A stretch of DNA of 64,000 nt from Paragorgia papillata (taxonomy: Eukaryota; Cnidaria; Anthozoa; Scleralcyonacea; Coralliidae). This document shows positions 22,633-32,479 of the stretch, in pieces; position 1 is the stretch's first letter, and each line of letters starts with the position of its first letter. The DNA is taken from NCBI GenBank assembly GCA_035771165.1, contig JAWNZC010000023.1:3520001-3584000 (forward strand). The letters are read 5' to 3'. The translations under genes were made by a program, and so were the position numbers. The notes beneath the pieces were generated by a model that was not told the origin of the DNA, did not search any database, and saw only the letters and a list, made by a program, of their open reading frames with translations.

Positions 22633-25600
22633 GAATTTTGGAAAGTTGCTGTCCACTCAATGGAATGTACAAAAACGAAAACAAGGGAAATTACGGTACG
22701 ACGTCGAGCTTGGAAGATTGCTTCTCTGCTACGACACTCAATGGCGCCAACTAGGATGGAGCAGAAAATCACCCAAAAAGGGCAAGCTACCAATAAATTG
22801 TCTCGATGCGAAATTTAAAGGTTTGGACAAGGGCAAAGGAGATGGATTATACTGGATCAATCCCAGTGGTATTAATGATCTCAGGAATTCGTTTCTGGTC
22901 TACTGCGATATGACGACAGCGGGTGGTGGATGGACGCTGGTGGCAAAAATAACTAATGATTACGCGTGGATTTGTCCAGAGAAAAAGGGCGGCGACTGTT
23001 GGAATTCGGGCGTGGATCCAATCACAGCTAACTTGTTTCATCCTGCCCATACAAGAGACTTTGTTAATTTGACGACAACCGCAGATGAACATTCTGGGAT
23101 TCATTTGAAAAATTCAATAATCAGGAAAATGTTCGAAAGTACGTATATCTTGCTAAGTCAAAGAGACAATAGAAAATTTACTGGCTAGCTGGGTCGGTTG
23201 TAAAAAGGGTTGCGGGTTGAGTAGCTTTAGGTTTTCAAATGAAAAAAAAAAACCCGTCTTGGTCCTGCTATCAACATCCAAGGAAAATGCAAATGCACTA
23301 CATCAATTGATAATGGAAGTGGAACTGGATAGGAAACTTACGAAACCGGAAACGATGTTTGCACAACTTGCTATGGTAATTATACACTTATAAGCAGCTA
23401 ATGCAGCTAACGAGTGGTCCCACATGGCAAAATCTGAACGCTGAACTTAAGTGATATTACAGTATTGTTTAATTTCAGCAGTAACTGATCCTGGCCATGT
23501 GGGACCACCCGTTACGTGATTAGCCCCTTATAAGTGTATAATTACCATAGCAAGTTGTGCAAACATCGTTTCCGGTTTCGTAAGTTTCCTATCCAGTTCC
23601 ACTTCATTATCTATGCCGTCGCTTCAAAAATTCCTTTTACAATTAAAAAATCATTAATAATTGATGAGGAAAATTAATATTTTTGACCAATATCTCTAAA
23701 TTGGTAAGAGAATCGTCTGGATTTGCATAAAATTTTTCAGCTAAACAGTTTGTATTTTTAAAATAATCGGTTTAAAAAAAACACTGCTGTAAAAAATTCG
23801 ATCATAAAAGAGCGGGAAACTAGCGAGGTTCGCACCAATCTCGTTCCCAGAGCCCACGTTCCCCACCCGGGAAACGAGAGACTCTGGGATAATCCGTTTC
23901 AAATCGTTACGTTATTGGCTGAATAGTGAGCATGAGTTGGTCTGAAGTGACCGGATAGTAGAATTAATAAAACCTATATAGCAATAACAAGATGTCGGAC
24001 AAGACTACCTAGTGAAGACGTACCAGTAAGACGTTGCCGCGCGATGGATATCTTCGCCGTATGTGTGTAGATGCCTAGTAATTCGAGCTTCGAGCCAGCA
24101 ACCCCATTGACTTGTTTGGGGAAAGGTCAAACAAGGAGAACATACTATCCAGATTCCGCTTCGGATATTTACGCATGCGTACCTCAACCGGAATAACAAG
24201 AATCCTGTGATTTGAAACGGATTATCCCAGAGTCTCTCGTTTCCCGGGTGGGGAACGTGGGCTCTGGGAGCGAGATTGGGTTCGCACTTGCTGAAAATAG
24301 CTGCATTGCCGGTTAATATATCTTTAAATATTCTAAGATGCATGGCCTTTTGTAATTTTCATGGCATTTTTTAAAACACAAATATATAATCTAGTCTTAC
24401 TTAGTCTTTACTGGCTGTTTGTTGTTGCCACGGCTATTCCCCTCACTTTTTGCAGTGGCTACTCTAGCAAACTTGCGCATGCGCAAATGTTTGGCAGCGG
24501 TGATAGGCAACAATAGGTTAAATTAGGTAAGGGTGAAATTGAAAAAATCAGTAGGAATTTTTTTAATACTAGATTTGTTTTAATTTTTAGATGGACGTCA
24601 ATCTATACGATTCACATTCGTCACATCGGCAAAAGGGTGGAAACCTAGTGAAGATGCTTATGCCGCATTTAATTTGCAGAAAGCTAACAAGATGTTTCTT
24701 GAAAAGTCCCTCGCTGATTATTCACGTAAAAATCAGGATTATACGTGGAACGTCATACGCCACGAAAGAAAAAACTTAAAATTTCCAGGTAAAGGTGTTT
24801 CTCGAGCTGTGCGCAATGCAAAACTGTGGAGTTGTGGGGCTCTCTAAAGTTTTCATTTTGCCTGCTATCATATTATTATAGATAAGTTTTGTGGAAACAC
24901 CACGTAAAATATTTATTTGCTAAGCTTTCCGCCTGTTGACGTACCCAGGCCTTCATCAGAGCAATAAAAATAAGCTATTTTATTATATAAAATAGAGTGT
25001 TTTATTGATGTTTCCGTTGTGTGATTATTTATGATAATCTCACATGTGTCGATTATCGTGAAACGTACTAGAATACTAAAAATATTAAAATACGTATAAG
25101 TTTTGTGGAACACCACGTAAAATATTTCTTTGCTAAGCTTTCTGCCTGTCGACTCAGGCCTTCATCAGAAAAATTACAACAAGTTGTTGGCTCACGTCAT
25201 TTATAAACAAATGCAACTGATCAATTAAATTACGTAAGAAATACAATGGCGTATCAACGTTAATTTTTATTAATTAGAAAAACAAAATCAAGAAATTGGG
25301 TTCTCCGAATAGGGCGCACCAGCGTGCTGTTTAATGCTGTCCTTCCTGAGAAATAGTGCGATGTTTTGCAATCTCAATGATACCTCCCTAGTTCTTTCGC
25401 GTGAAGTATTGCTTGCTTGTCGCTAGGCTAAGAGGAACGACTCTTTCCCACTTGAACACGATGGTCATAACATTCCACAAGCGTGTTTGGCAACAGCAGA
25501 TTTATCCGTTGTTGGGCTTTAATGCAAACATGTCTTGTGCTCCTTCAAGCGAGTTGAGAGATTTCTTCCCGTTTCCGCGATGTAAACCAAGCCACACTCA

Positions 25601-27314
25601 CACGGAATGCGATACACTCCAGGCTTAGATAAGCTATCCACCTCCTCTTTATGTGTGAAAAGTACCTTGGACAATTTGTGTTGACTACTGTGAAATACCT
25701 GAGGATTCTAAATCGTCCTGGTTTGTTGTCATTTCTCTGATGAAGGCCTGAGTCAACAGGCCGGAAGCTTAGCAAAGAAATATTTTACGTGGTATTTCCA
25801 CAAAACTTATTTATATTACATTATCGCCATGAAAACTTTCAAATAATTAATAAATAACATTATTGTTGATCAATTAACTTTTGCATGTTTTTGCTGGCTA
25901 GTTGGCGGTCTACAACAAACTTTCTTGGACATTTTTCAATTTTTAATGAAAAGTGTGGTGTGAAAATAAGAAAAGAAGAGTTTGTAGTGAATCCTAATAG
26001 TACTCTTTAAATAATGTCTTTTCAACAACAGTCACAATACGCAAAAAACTGTTATAGGGAGCCACATTAGATTGTACGAGGTGATCTTTGCGCATAACAC
26101 GCGCCCTGTTGAGAATCACTTTAGATGTCGCTATTATATATTATATATAATTAATTTCTATAATATATTACATTACTATATTATTTAATTCATTATTGTA
26201 CTACAATATTTAACTAAACCACTAAACTGCAGATTGCCAACTCTCCAGGGTTGTCAATTACTTCTTTTCGTATAATAATTGACCTTTTTCAATATGTGCA
26301 TGTATAAATTAGTATTTAATTAAAATTAGTTGTATATGAGCAGACGAGCAGTAAACTTTACGACTATCCGATGAAAGAATCATAATTTTTTCTCCTCATA
26401 TTTTCCCATATTTTTTTTATTTTTCTAAGTGTGATATTATAATAATTTGTATAAGTTTAGTCATTTTATAAAGTATGTAACACACGGCCCTTTGAAAATC
26501 ATGAAAATGAAATGTTACCGTGTATAAATATGTTTAAATATAATGATGATATTTAACTCATTCCTGCCTGACAGCTTCTCCAGAGGGTAACCTGAGTATC
26601 AGGCATTATTCTCGTCCTCCGCTAAAAAGCAATTGGGGGCTAAACAAATCAATCACAATCAAATCAAATCATACACAAACCAATCAGAATAGAGCTTTTT
26701 GGGCTATAGCCAATCAGGACGACTTCCAAAATCTGTAAGTACTGCACGAACTTTTAACGACATTTGTATTCGACATGCGTGTTGAAAATTACAGACTTTT
26801 CATAAGCAAATTAACCAATAACAAAGACGCATTATAATCAAGAGATTGCGTTTGGGATATTCTGGTGAAACACTCGCTTGTCGTTTTTAATTCTTTCCTG
26901 TCCTAATTGGTTCTTTAGTATTTTATTCTGGCTAACGCCAGACAATATTATTTACCTCTGGAGTAACCTGCAATCAGGTCAATTGTAAACTATGGCCTGA
27001 TAGTGAGAAGAATGTGGTAGCTCAGTGTTAATATACTGTATGTACTTTGTCATTCAGGCTCGATCATCTGCTGGGGAATGGAGGTAGATGCCGACTATCG
27101 CTATTACGACCAGGGTCTACATGTAGGGACACCATCAAAGGATCCAAAGAGATGTCACTTAGACAACGACGAGAACCAAGTGATGTTAAAAAGTCATTAT
27201 GCCAGAGTTGATCATACAGGTCGTAGTGCAAAATGGGATAGAGCGCAGTTCGGGTTTCTCCGTTCCAATGTTCTTCAAGCACCGTGTCAGAGAATTGCAT
27301 TATGGGTTCGCTAG
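22633..27314 (+). CDS. Secreted fibrinogen-C-like domain protein, three 3' exons
   Basis: Exons: 22633 (approximate) to 23138, 24591-24788 and 27058-27314. Both introns are phase 1 with GT/AG ends (donors GTACGT and GTAAAG; acceptors TTTTTAG and CATTCAG). The junction codons read Asn and Gly and keep one frame to TAG at 27312. Exon 1 carries LRYDVELGRLLLCYD, then GLYWINPSG and VYCDMTTAGGGWTLVAK. This is the start of a fibrinogen-C-like fold as in intelectin-like proteins and coral 'skeletal organic matrix protein 5' relatives. Exon 2 encodes FTFVTSAKGWKPSEDAY and WNVIRHERK. Exon 3 encodes ICWGMEVDADYRYYDQGLHV and ends shortly after APCQRIALWV. The domain looks complete, about 230 residues. 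There is no in-frame ATG before the domain, so signal-peptide exon(s) lie upstream. The role is presumably an extracellular lectin or matrix protein; the ligand is unknown. The introns hold a MITE, an inverted duplication and a Penelope-like relic. Confidence 0.88.
23302..23612. repeat. Inverted duplication in intron 1 of the fibrinogen-like gene
   Basis: Arms of about 120 bp carry GGAAACTTACGAAACCGG and GCACAACTTGCTATGGTAA, mirrored around a spacer of about 70 bp. In the left arm the frame GNDVCTTCYG is followed by GGTAATT. This could be a duplicated exon remnant, but it contains a stop and is not needed by the gene model. Confidence 0.8.
23824..24292. mobile_element. MITE with 85-bp near-perfect ends
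   Basis: The ends contain AATCTCGTTCCCAGAGCCC, then GTTCCCCACCCGGGAAACG and CTCTGGGATAATCCG, mirrored at 24205-24292. It lies in intron 1 of the fibrinogen-like gene. Confidence 0.88.
24882..24961 (-). repeat. Penelope-like terminal repeat with hammerhead-like core, copy 1
   Basis: Read on the minus strand: CTGATGAAGGCCTGGG, then a loop, then CAGGCGGAAAGC. It is followed by TTTACGTGGTGTTTCCAC, which can form a small hairpin. CUGAUGA, a stem-II-like GCCUG/CAGGC pair and GAAA resemble a hammerhead core. I see no convincing stem III or cleavage triplet. Confidence 0.6.
25096..25170 (-). repeat. Penelope-like terminal repeat with hammerhead-like core, copy 2
   Basis: The minus strand reads CTGATGAAGGCCTGAGTC, then GACAGGCAGAAAGC, followed by TTTACGTGGTGTTCCAC. 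It is the best preserved of the three copies: both CUGAUGA and GAAA are intact, with a five-base-pair GCCTG/CAGGC stem between them. Confidence 0.65.
25250..25735 (-). pseudogene. Penelope-like element GIY-YIG endonuclease relic
   Basis: The minus strand (from about 25670 downwards) translates as VLFTHKEEVDSLSKPGVYRI, then PCECGLVYIAETGRNL and STRLKEH. This is the GIY-YIG nuclease module of Penelope-like retroelements (usual form GVYxIxCxCGxxYIGETGRxLxxRxxEH). The first Gly of the GETGR motif is Ala here. Stops follow (after TCLH), and the C-terminal part continues only across stops and a frameshift, with TREV and EIAKHR-like remnants. The reverse transcriptase upstream is absent. Terminal-repeat copies flank it in opposite orientations, as Penelope-like elements allow. 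It is a dead, 5'-truncated copy in intron 2 of the fibrinogen-like gene. Confidence 0.8.
25736..25810 (+). repeat. Penelope-like terminal repeat, copy 3 (opposite orientation)
   Basis: CTGATGAAGGCCTGAGTC, then AACAGGCCGGAAGC, followed by TTTACGTGGTATTTCCAC. The GAAA of the other copies is GGAAG here, so the hammerhead-like core is degraded. Confidence 0.65.
25811..27057. other. Intron 2 sequence with two family C fragments
   Basis: AT-rich. The family C MITE fragments are TTAACTCATTCCTGCC with TTCTCCAGAGG (about 26552-26600), and TTTAGTATTTTATTCTGGC with TAACGCCAGAC (about 26890-26985). No exon is recognised here. Confidence 0.6.
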
Positions 27315-28628
27315 ATGAAAATTGCGGTTGACTTCACCAAAAAGATCTTGCTGTCTCGACCCAAGTAGAGATGGTGTGGGCAAAGACTTACAAAAGTAGA
27401 TAATATACGCCTTATTCAAGAATGGCTGAACCAGATTTTCGTTTCTTTAGGAATTATTTGTAAATAGATATTAATGAAGTATATGTCTCACTTTTGTTCT
27501 CGTCATTAAGTCTCTCGTTGGCGGTGCATTTTCTTTTTACGCCAAAGTCAGGCTTAGTAGTGACAATATGCGAGTTTGGCATCTCGACTGCGCATTAATT
27601 TGACACGTTCTGAGTAGGGACTAGGGAAAATATAATAATCTTCTCTTCTTTTTTTTTAAATGGGACTGAGAAATGTGCCCTGGCGTCACAAGGGTATTAA
27701 CCTCACTTGTTTACAAAATGCCTTTTGGTCTTTTCGCATCAACCTTGTCTCTTTGCTGCCCGGTCTGAACAGAAAGACCGCTGGCAGGATAATTTTCCCG
27801 TAAAGACTTCCATGTACGCTATGCGTACCTATTTTTAATTATACTTATCAAATTCATTAATAATTCATGAAAAAAATTCAAAAGAAATGAATGTTTAATC
27901 AGCATCTTTAACTACGGATAAAACATTGATTAATAAAACATCAAGGTTTTATCAAAGTTAATAGGCACTAGTGCCTCAAATTGAGCTTTTTCTGACTGTA
28001 AATGATCTTATCTCACCATTCCTACGACTCTTAAACAAAGTGTTCATTATTTACACTTAGAATTTGATAAGTAAGTTAAAATATTCGCGTCCGATCTTTA
28101 TGGGCATTTTAACTATCACATAGCAATTAAAAAGCATTTTAAAAAGCATTTTAACTATCGCATAGCTTATTTACATAATTTAATCATTTTAAAATTTTGG
28201 CTTCAAATTGTAAAAGACATGTTTATTTACTACGGTTGCATCAGTCTTGTGAATAAATTATGTTTTACCCCTCACTATGCAGAACGTGTCAAATCTTATG
28301 CGCATTTGAAATTACGAACTGGACGCATAAGTCCCATCCCATTGAAACAGGGCAGAGATCAACGAATTGATAGTTTTGTTGGAATTATTCATTAAGTTAA
28401 AGGAATTATATTAATTAATACATTTATTTCTCTAAAAAAAGAAGAGAATTGAAAAAGAGGCTGTGACTGTCACAATAGATTCTCCCATGCAATATCTTTG
28501 CAACTTTTAGTTCCACACGTACATACTTTGTACACCTACAAAGCTTCTTGTATATTTACGTTCAATGCCTTTTTACATGTTCAGTATTCAATTATTGATA
28601 AATTTGGCCCCGGCATCAAACCAATGTC
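27315..28628. other. 3' flank of the fibrinogen-like gene
   Basis: The 3' untranslated region probably begins here. I see no clear AATAAA close to the stop, so the end cannot be fixed. TTCATTAATAATTCATGA near 27850 resembles the ends of the family F MITEs. Confidence 0.4.
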
Positions 28629-28806
28629 GACTATTATTCAAAGATGGCCGCCGAATTATAATTCTTTTATGTGCATATAAATTAGCCCTTATGAACTCGT
28701 TTTCATGTGTGAAATTCAAAATAATTTTTACTTTAAAACGAGGTCATAAGGGCTAATTTATATGCACATAAAAGAATTCTAATTCAGCAGCCATTTTTGA
28801 ATAAGG
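28629..28806. mobile_element. Palindromic MITE
   Basis: Arms of about 75 bp (TCTTTTATGTGCATATAAAT and TAGCCCTTATGA, mirrored) around a loop of about 40 bp. The outer part contains ATTCAAAGATGGCCGCC and a degenerate mirror. Confidence 0.85.
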
Positions 28807-29167
28807 TCTATACCGCGCCTTACGTATGGGAAATTACGAAAAGTCGACACGGAAGTGTAAATAATCATCGAACTTCCTTGATTTGTACTTTTAATTTGAA
28901 AACACTATTTTTAATTTCTAATATTACGAAAAATAAATTAATAATTTTATAATATAAAATTGTTAGTTAATATAGAATAGAACATTTTGAACGATGTACA
29001 AACTGTAGATAAACTAAAAAGAGAACCAGCAATTAGAGTTGATCACTTAACCACAATCCTGTGGATACTTTCACTCAATTTTGTTGTCTTTTATCGTTAT
29101 TTTATTGCACAACTCACAAGCTTTGTTTATCAGCAAAATTCCCTTCTCCACTGAACTTGTGGGAGCA

Positions 29168-29496
29168 CAGGTGGCGTGTGCTGTTAGGTGGCGTGTGCTG
29201 TTAGGGCGCTGCCTCTCACCGCTGTAGTTAAGCCCAGTTGGACGGGGTTAGTACTTGGAGGGGTGACCGTCTGGGAATAGCCCTGTTCTCGAACTTGAAT
29301 TTCATGTGAGTAGAGTTTAGTTGGTCTCTCCTGTGCTTCGAGGGTTTTTCGCAGGGTTCTGCGGTTTTCCTCCCTCCGTAAAATCAACACTTAGGTCTTA
29401 GCTTATGTCGTGCACTTTTAACATGAGCCTCTGGCTCGGATGATTGGGCGACCACATCCTGTGCTTACGACGTTAAATAAATCATTACTCAATAAA
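29168..29496 (+). mobile_element. 5S rRNA-derived SINE
   Basis: Full-length, with the 5S-like head GGTTAGTACTTGGAGGGG then TGACCGTCTGGGAATAG. Its first 17 bp (GGTGGCGTGTGCTGTTA) are duplicated in tandem. It ends in GACGTTAAATAAATCATT followed by an A-rich tail. Confidence 0.92.
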
Positions 29497-30269
29497 AAAA
29501 TAAAAACAAAACAAAGCCGCCATCTTGTTTTAATTGCCTTGGCTTCTTCAATTGTTTCAGTGGTGTTTTAATTTTTTCCTGATATATTCAGTTGCAAAAA
29601 TGCATGTAATCGATAAATGCATAATTGATAAACGCGGACAAAAAGTCAAAATATATAAAACAAAGACTTTAGCTGAGTTTCATGACCATATTTTGAATGA
29701 CTATGCTGATATTTAATTAAGAATAGGTATAGACATTAGGGGTCGGTATATGTACTTGTTGAAAGATATTATCTACATACTTCAAAGTGAAGCCCAAATG
29801 TGATATAACCAACGTGAAAGACTTTTCGTTGTATTGTAAGTCAACAAATATTTTCTCTATTTTAAGTGTTTACAACCAAGGCCAGGGTAAGAGGAGCTCC
29901 CTTAGATATATTTGGATATCCCAAGATACATGTTTTCACTCATCAGGTATTACCCTGATTAGCTGTCCTTCTTCAACATTCCACGAAAATACACAGCAGA
30001 CACCGCTTCCGGTCTATACAAAGAATATTTCAACAAGATCTACAAAATGGGCATTAGCCATTAGACTCACTCTTTTATTTGATATACAAATTATCAAGTA
30101 ATTACATGCAGCTAATGGTGACTGAAATAAATCAGTATCAAGCTGTTAGTTTGCTAGCGCTAGTCAAGCTGTAACTACTCAGAAAAACTCCTGAAAGATT
30201 AATGAGAACTTGTCGCACACTTTGACAGTCAGTATAGATAAAGTTGTTAGTCAACATAGTTTGCAGCAT
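29497..30269. other. No confirmed gene
   Basis: Two open frames (29534-29716 and 29787-30101, plus strand) lack recognisable domains and splice support. Confidence 0.4.
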
Positions 30270-30953
30270 TTAAGGTGGCTCCACACATTTCTTGAAAAAT
30301 AGAAAATACAAGTTTGAGAGTCCAAAACACGTGCATAAACAATTCGGAAAAAGAATAAAACTAAATGTTATGCATAGTTAAACAGTCTGACAATCAAAAA
30401 ATGTTACCAAATAAATAGCAACAGTTGTTGCTATGGCAACAATGACTTTTCAAAATGGCGGCCAATTACCCTTCAAACTAATCTAATTCGAAAAAAACTT
30501 TGGTGACCCCCAATTTTTTTTTCATTAAAACTTTTGTTGAAGTATGAATAACCAATAGGCCGATTTTAAAAAAATTCTGTAGAACGAAATTTTTTAAACA
30601 TTAACAAACATGATTTTTCCGTAAAAAATATTATTCGTTCTACAGAATTTTTTTTAAATCGGCCTATTGATTACTCGTACTTCAAGAAAAGTTTTAATGA
30701 GAAAAAAAATTGTGGTCACCAAAGTTTTTTTAGAATTAAATTAGTTTGAAGGGTAATTGGCAGCCATTTTGAAACGTCATTGTTGCCATAGCAACAACTG
30801 TTGCTATTTATTTGGTAACAGTTTTTTATTGTCAGACTGTTTAACTATGCATAACATTTAGTTTTATTCTTTTTCCGAATTGTTTAATCACGTATTTTGG
30901 ACTCTCAAACTTGTATTTTCCATTTTTCAAGAAACTATATGGAGTCACCTTAA
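30270..30953. mobile_element. Foldback MITE, family A copy 2
   Basis: Precise TTAA duplication (30270-30273 and 30950-30953) around GGTGGCTCC...GGAGTCACC. Arms of about 310 bp contain GTTGCTATGGCAACAATGAC and GGTGACCCCCAATTTT. Much of the interior matches the copy at 372-1016, including ATTTTAAAAAAATTCTGTAG. The centre can fold into one hairpin. Confidence 0.92.
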
Positions 30954-31139
30954 AGTGATTCTCTGATCAAAATATTGTTGGTAATGTTTCTGCACAATCC
31001 TAAAGATATTATGGTAATTGATAATTATGCAAAGTTTCATTTCAAAATTCTCAAAAACAAAGTCGTATTCTACGTGCGAAGTTTGTATTTTGGAGCGCCG
31101 CCATTAAATTGACCGTGTTTGAGAAGAAGGAGTTGAGGA

Positions 31140-31236
31140 GAACTTATGACGTCATAGACTCAATAAAAACAAAAGATCGTTGTTGTTGTCAACAAAAGGG
31201 TCATTGTTGTTATTGAGTCTATGACGTCATAAGCTT
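31140..31236. repeat. Short palindrome with CRE-like ends
   Basis: CTTATGACGTCATAGACTC...GAGTCTATGACGTCATAAG around an ACAA-rich loop. Each arm contains TGACGTCA. Confidence 0.85.
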
Positions 31237-31265
31237 CCTCGACTCATTAGTAAATATAAAATAAT

Positions 31266-31813
31266 ATATGGGCGCTTTCCTTTTGAGCAATCCAAATCCA
31301 GATTTTTGAGATTTGGATTTTTCAGATTTTGTTAATAAATGGAACGGACGTGCTGCGCTGGTCAGCTTGTGAACCTGACGCGGGCGCAAATGCTGGAAAA
31401 TGGCGGCCAAATATCCTGTTGTAACAAACGTACTGTAGATGTTTCTGTCCAAATACCATTGTTGTTGTCAATTAGCCAGTAGAGACTAATAGCTAAGATG
31501 CCCCGTTGTTTGTTTTTTTAACTTTGTTGTAGACTAATAAAATTCATCGTCTAGAAGAGCCTCACCTTGTTCTTTTTCCGCTATTTTACCGCACGAGCCG
31601 ACATCACAATTGCCGTGGTCAGCGGTCAGAAAAGCTAATTGCAAAAGGAACGAAAAATCGCAATCTGGATTGAGATAAAATCCGAAAAATCCACATTCGC
31701 CTACCGATTCACTAGATTCGAATCATTTTTCAAATTTTGGAAAATGGTACAGTAAATCGAAAATCCGATTTTGAAATCTGGATTTGGATTGCTGAAAAGG
31801 AAAGCGACTATAG
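31266..31813. mobile_element. TIR element of about 550 bp
   Basis: The ends GCGCTTTCCTTTTGAGCAAT and CCAAATCCAGATTT are mirrored at 31765-31810. There is further AATCC/ATTTGG-rich inverted sequence inside, and no transposase frame. Confidence 0.8.
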
Positions 31814-31814
31814 T

Positions 31815-32470
31815 AAAGTTTTAGTTTGCTATTTGAGCACAGTTCGGTAAGCATTAAACCGTAACTTTGCTCACTCTCATCTAAGAACACTGTGAGAATC
31901 TTTCTTCTCGACTTTAGCAAAGCTTTTGATCTTATAGATCACAACATACTCTTACAGAAATTAATCGACATAAACGTACCATCAACTATAACAAACTGGA
32001 TAAGACGTTTCCTCACGGAATGTAAACAACGTGTTAAATTAGTCCATTATGTATCAGAATGGAAAACAATCAACGGAGGAGTACCACAAGGAACGGTAAT
32101 TGGACCGATACTTTTCCTGGTAATGATAAACGATCTTTTAGTGGATTGGACTGACCGATGGAAATATGTCGATGACAGTACTGTAACAGAAAGTATTGCT
32201 CCGGATTGTGATAGTAATTTGCAACATCTGGTGGATTATATTCATAACTGGACTATAAATAATAAAATGAAGCTTAACGTCAAAAAATGTAAATAATTAG
32301 TAATTGACTTTGCAAAAGAGAAACGCGCCTTTTCGCCATTAACTGTAGATGACGTCGTTGTCGAACGAGTGAAATCTGCTCGTATCCTGGGGCTTACTGT
32401 CCAGGATAACATGTGCTGGAATGAGCATGTAAATCAAATTGTTAAAAAAGCAGGAATATGTTATATGACG
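31815..32470 (+). pseudogene. Non-LTR retrotransposon reverse-transcriptase fragment
   Basis: The frame from about 31874 encodes VRIFLLDFSKAFDLIDH (motif A with catalytic Asp), NGGVPQGTVIGPILFLVMIN (motif B) and KYVDDSTVTE (motif C, the catalytic Asp-Asp pair). It continues through KMKLNVKKCK to a TAA at 32294. The next codons stay in frame as LVIDFAKEKRAF and SARILGLTVQDNMCWNEHV, so a single nonsense change broke the frame. The fragment covers the palm to thumb of a CR1/L2-like LINE polymerase. The endonuclease and N-terminal half are absent. It starts at the right end of the MITE at 31266 and ends at the Mutator-like relic. Confidence 0.88.
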
Positions 32471-32479
32471 AAGATAGGA

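Noticed and set aside
24591..24779. 62-codon ATG frame beginning MDVNLYD
   Set aside because: The real coding frame of this exon is a different one, entered in phase 1 from 23138. The ATG at the exon edge is coincidental.
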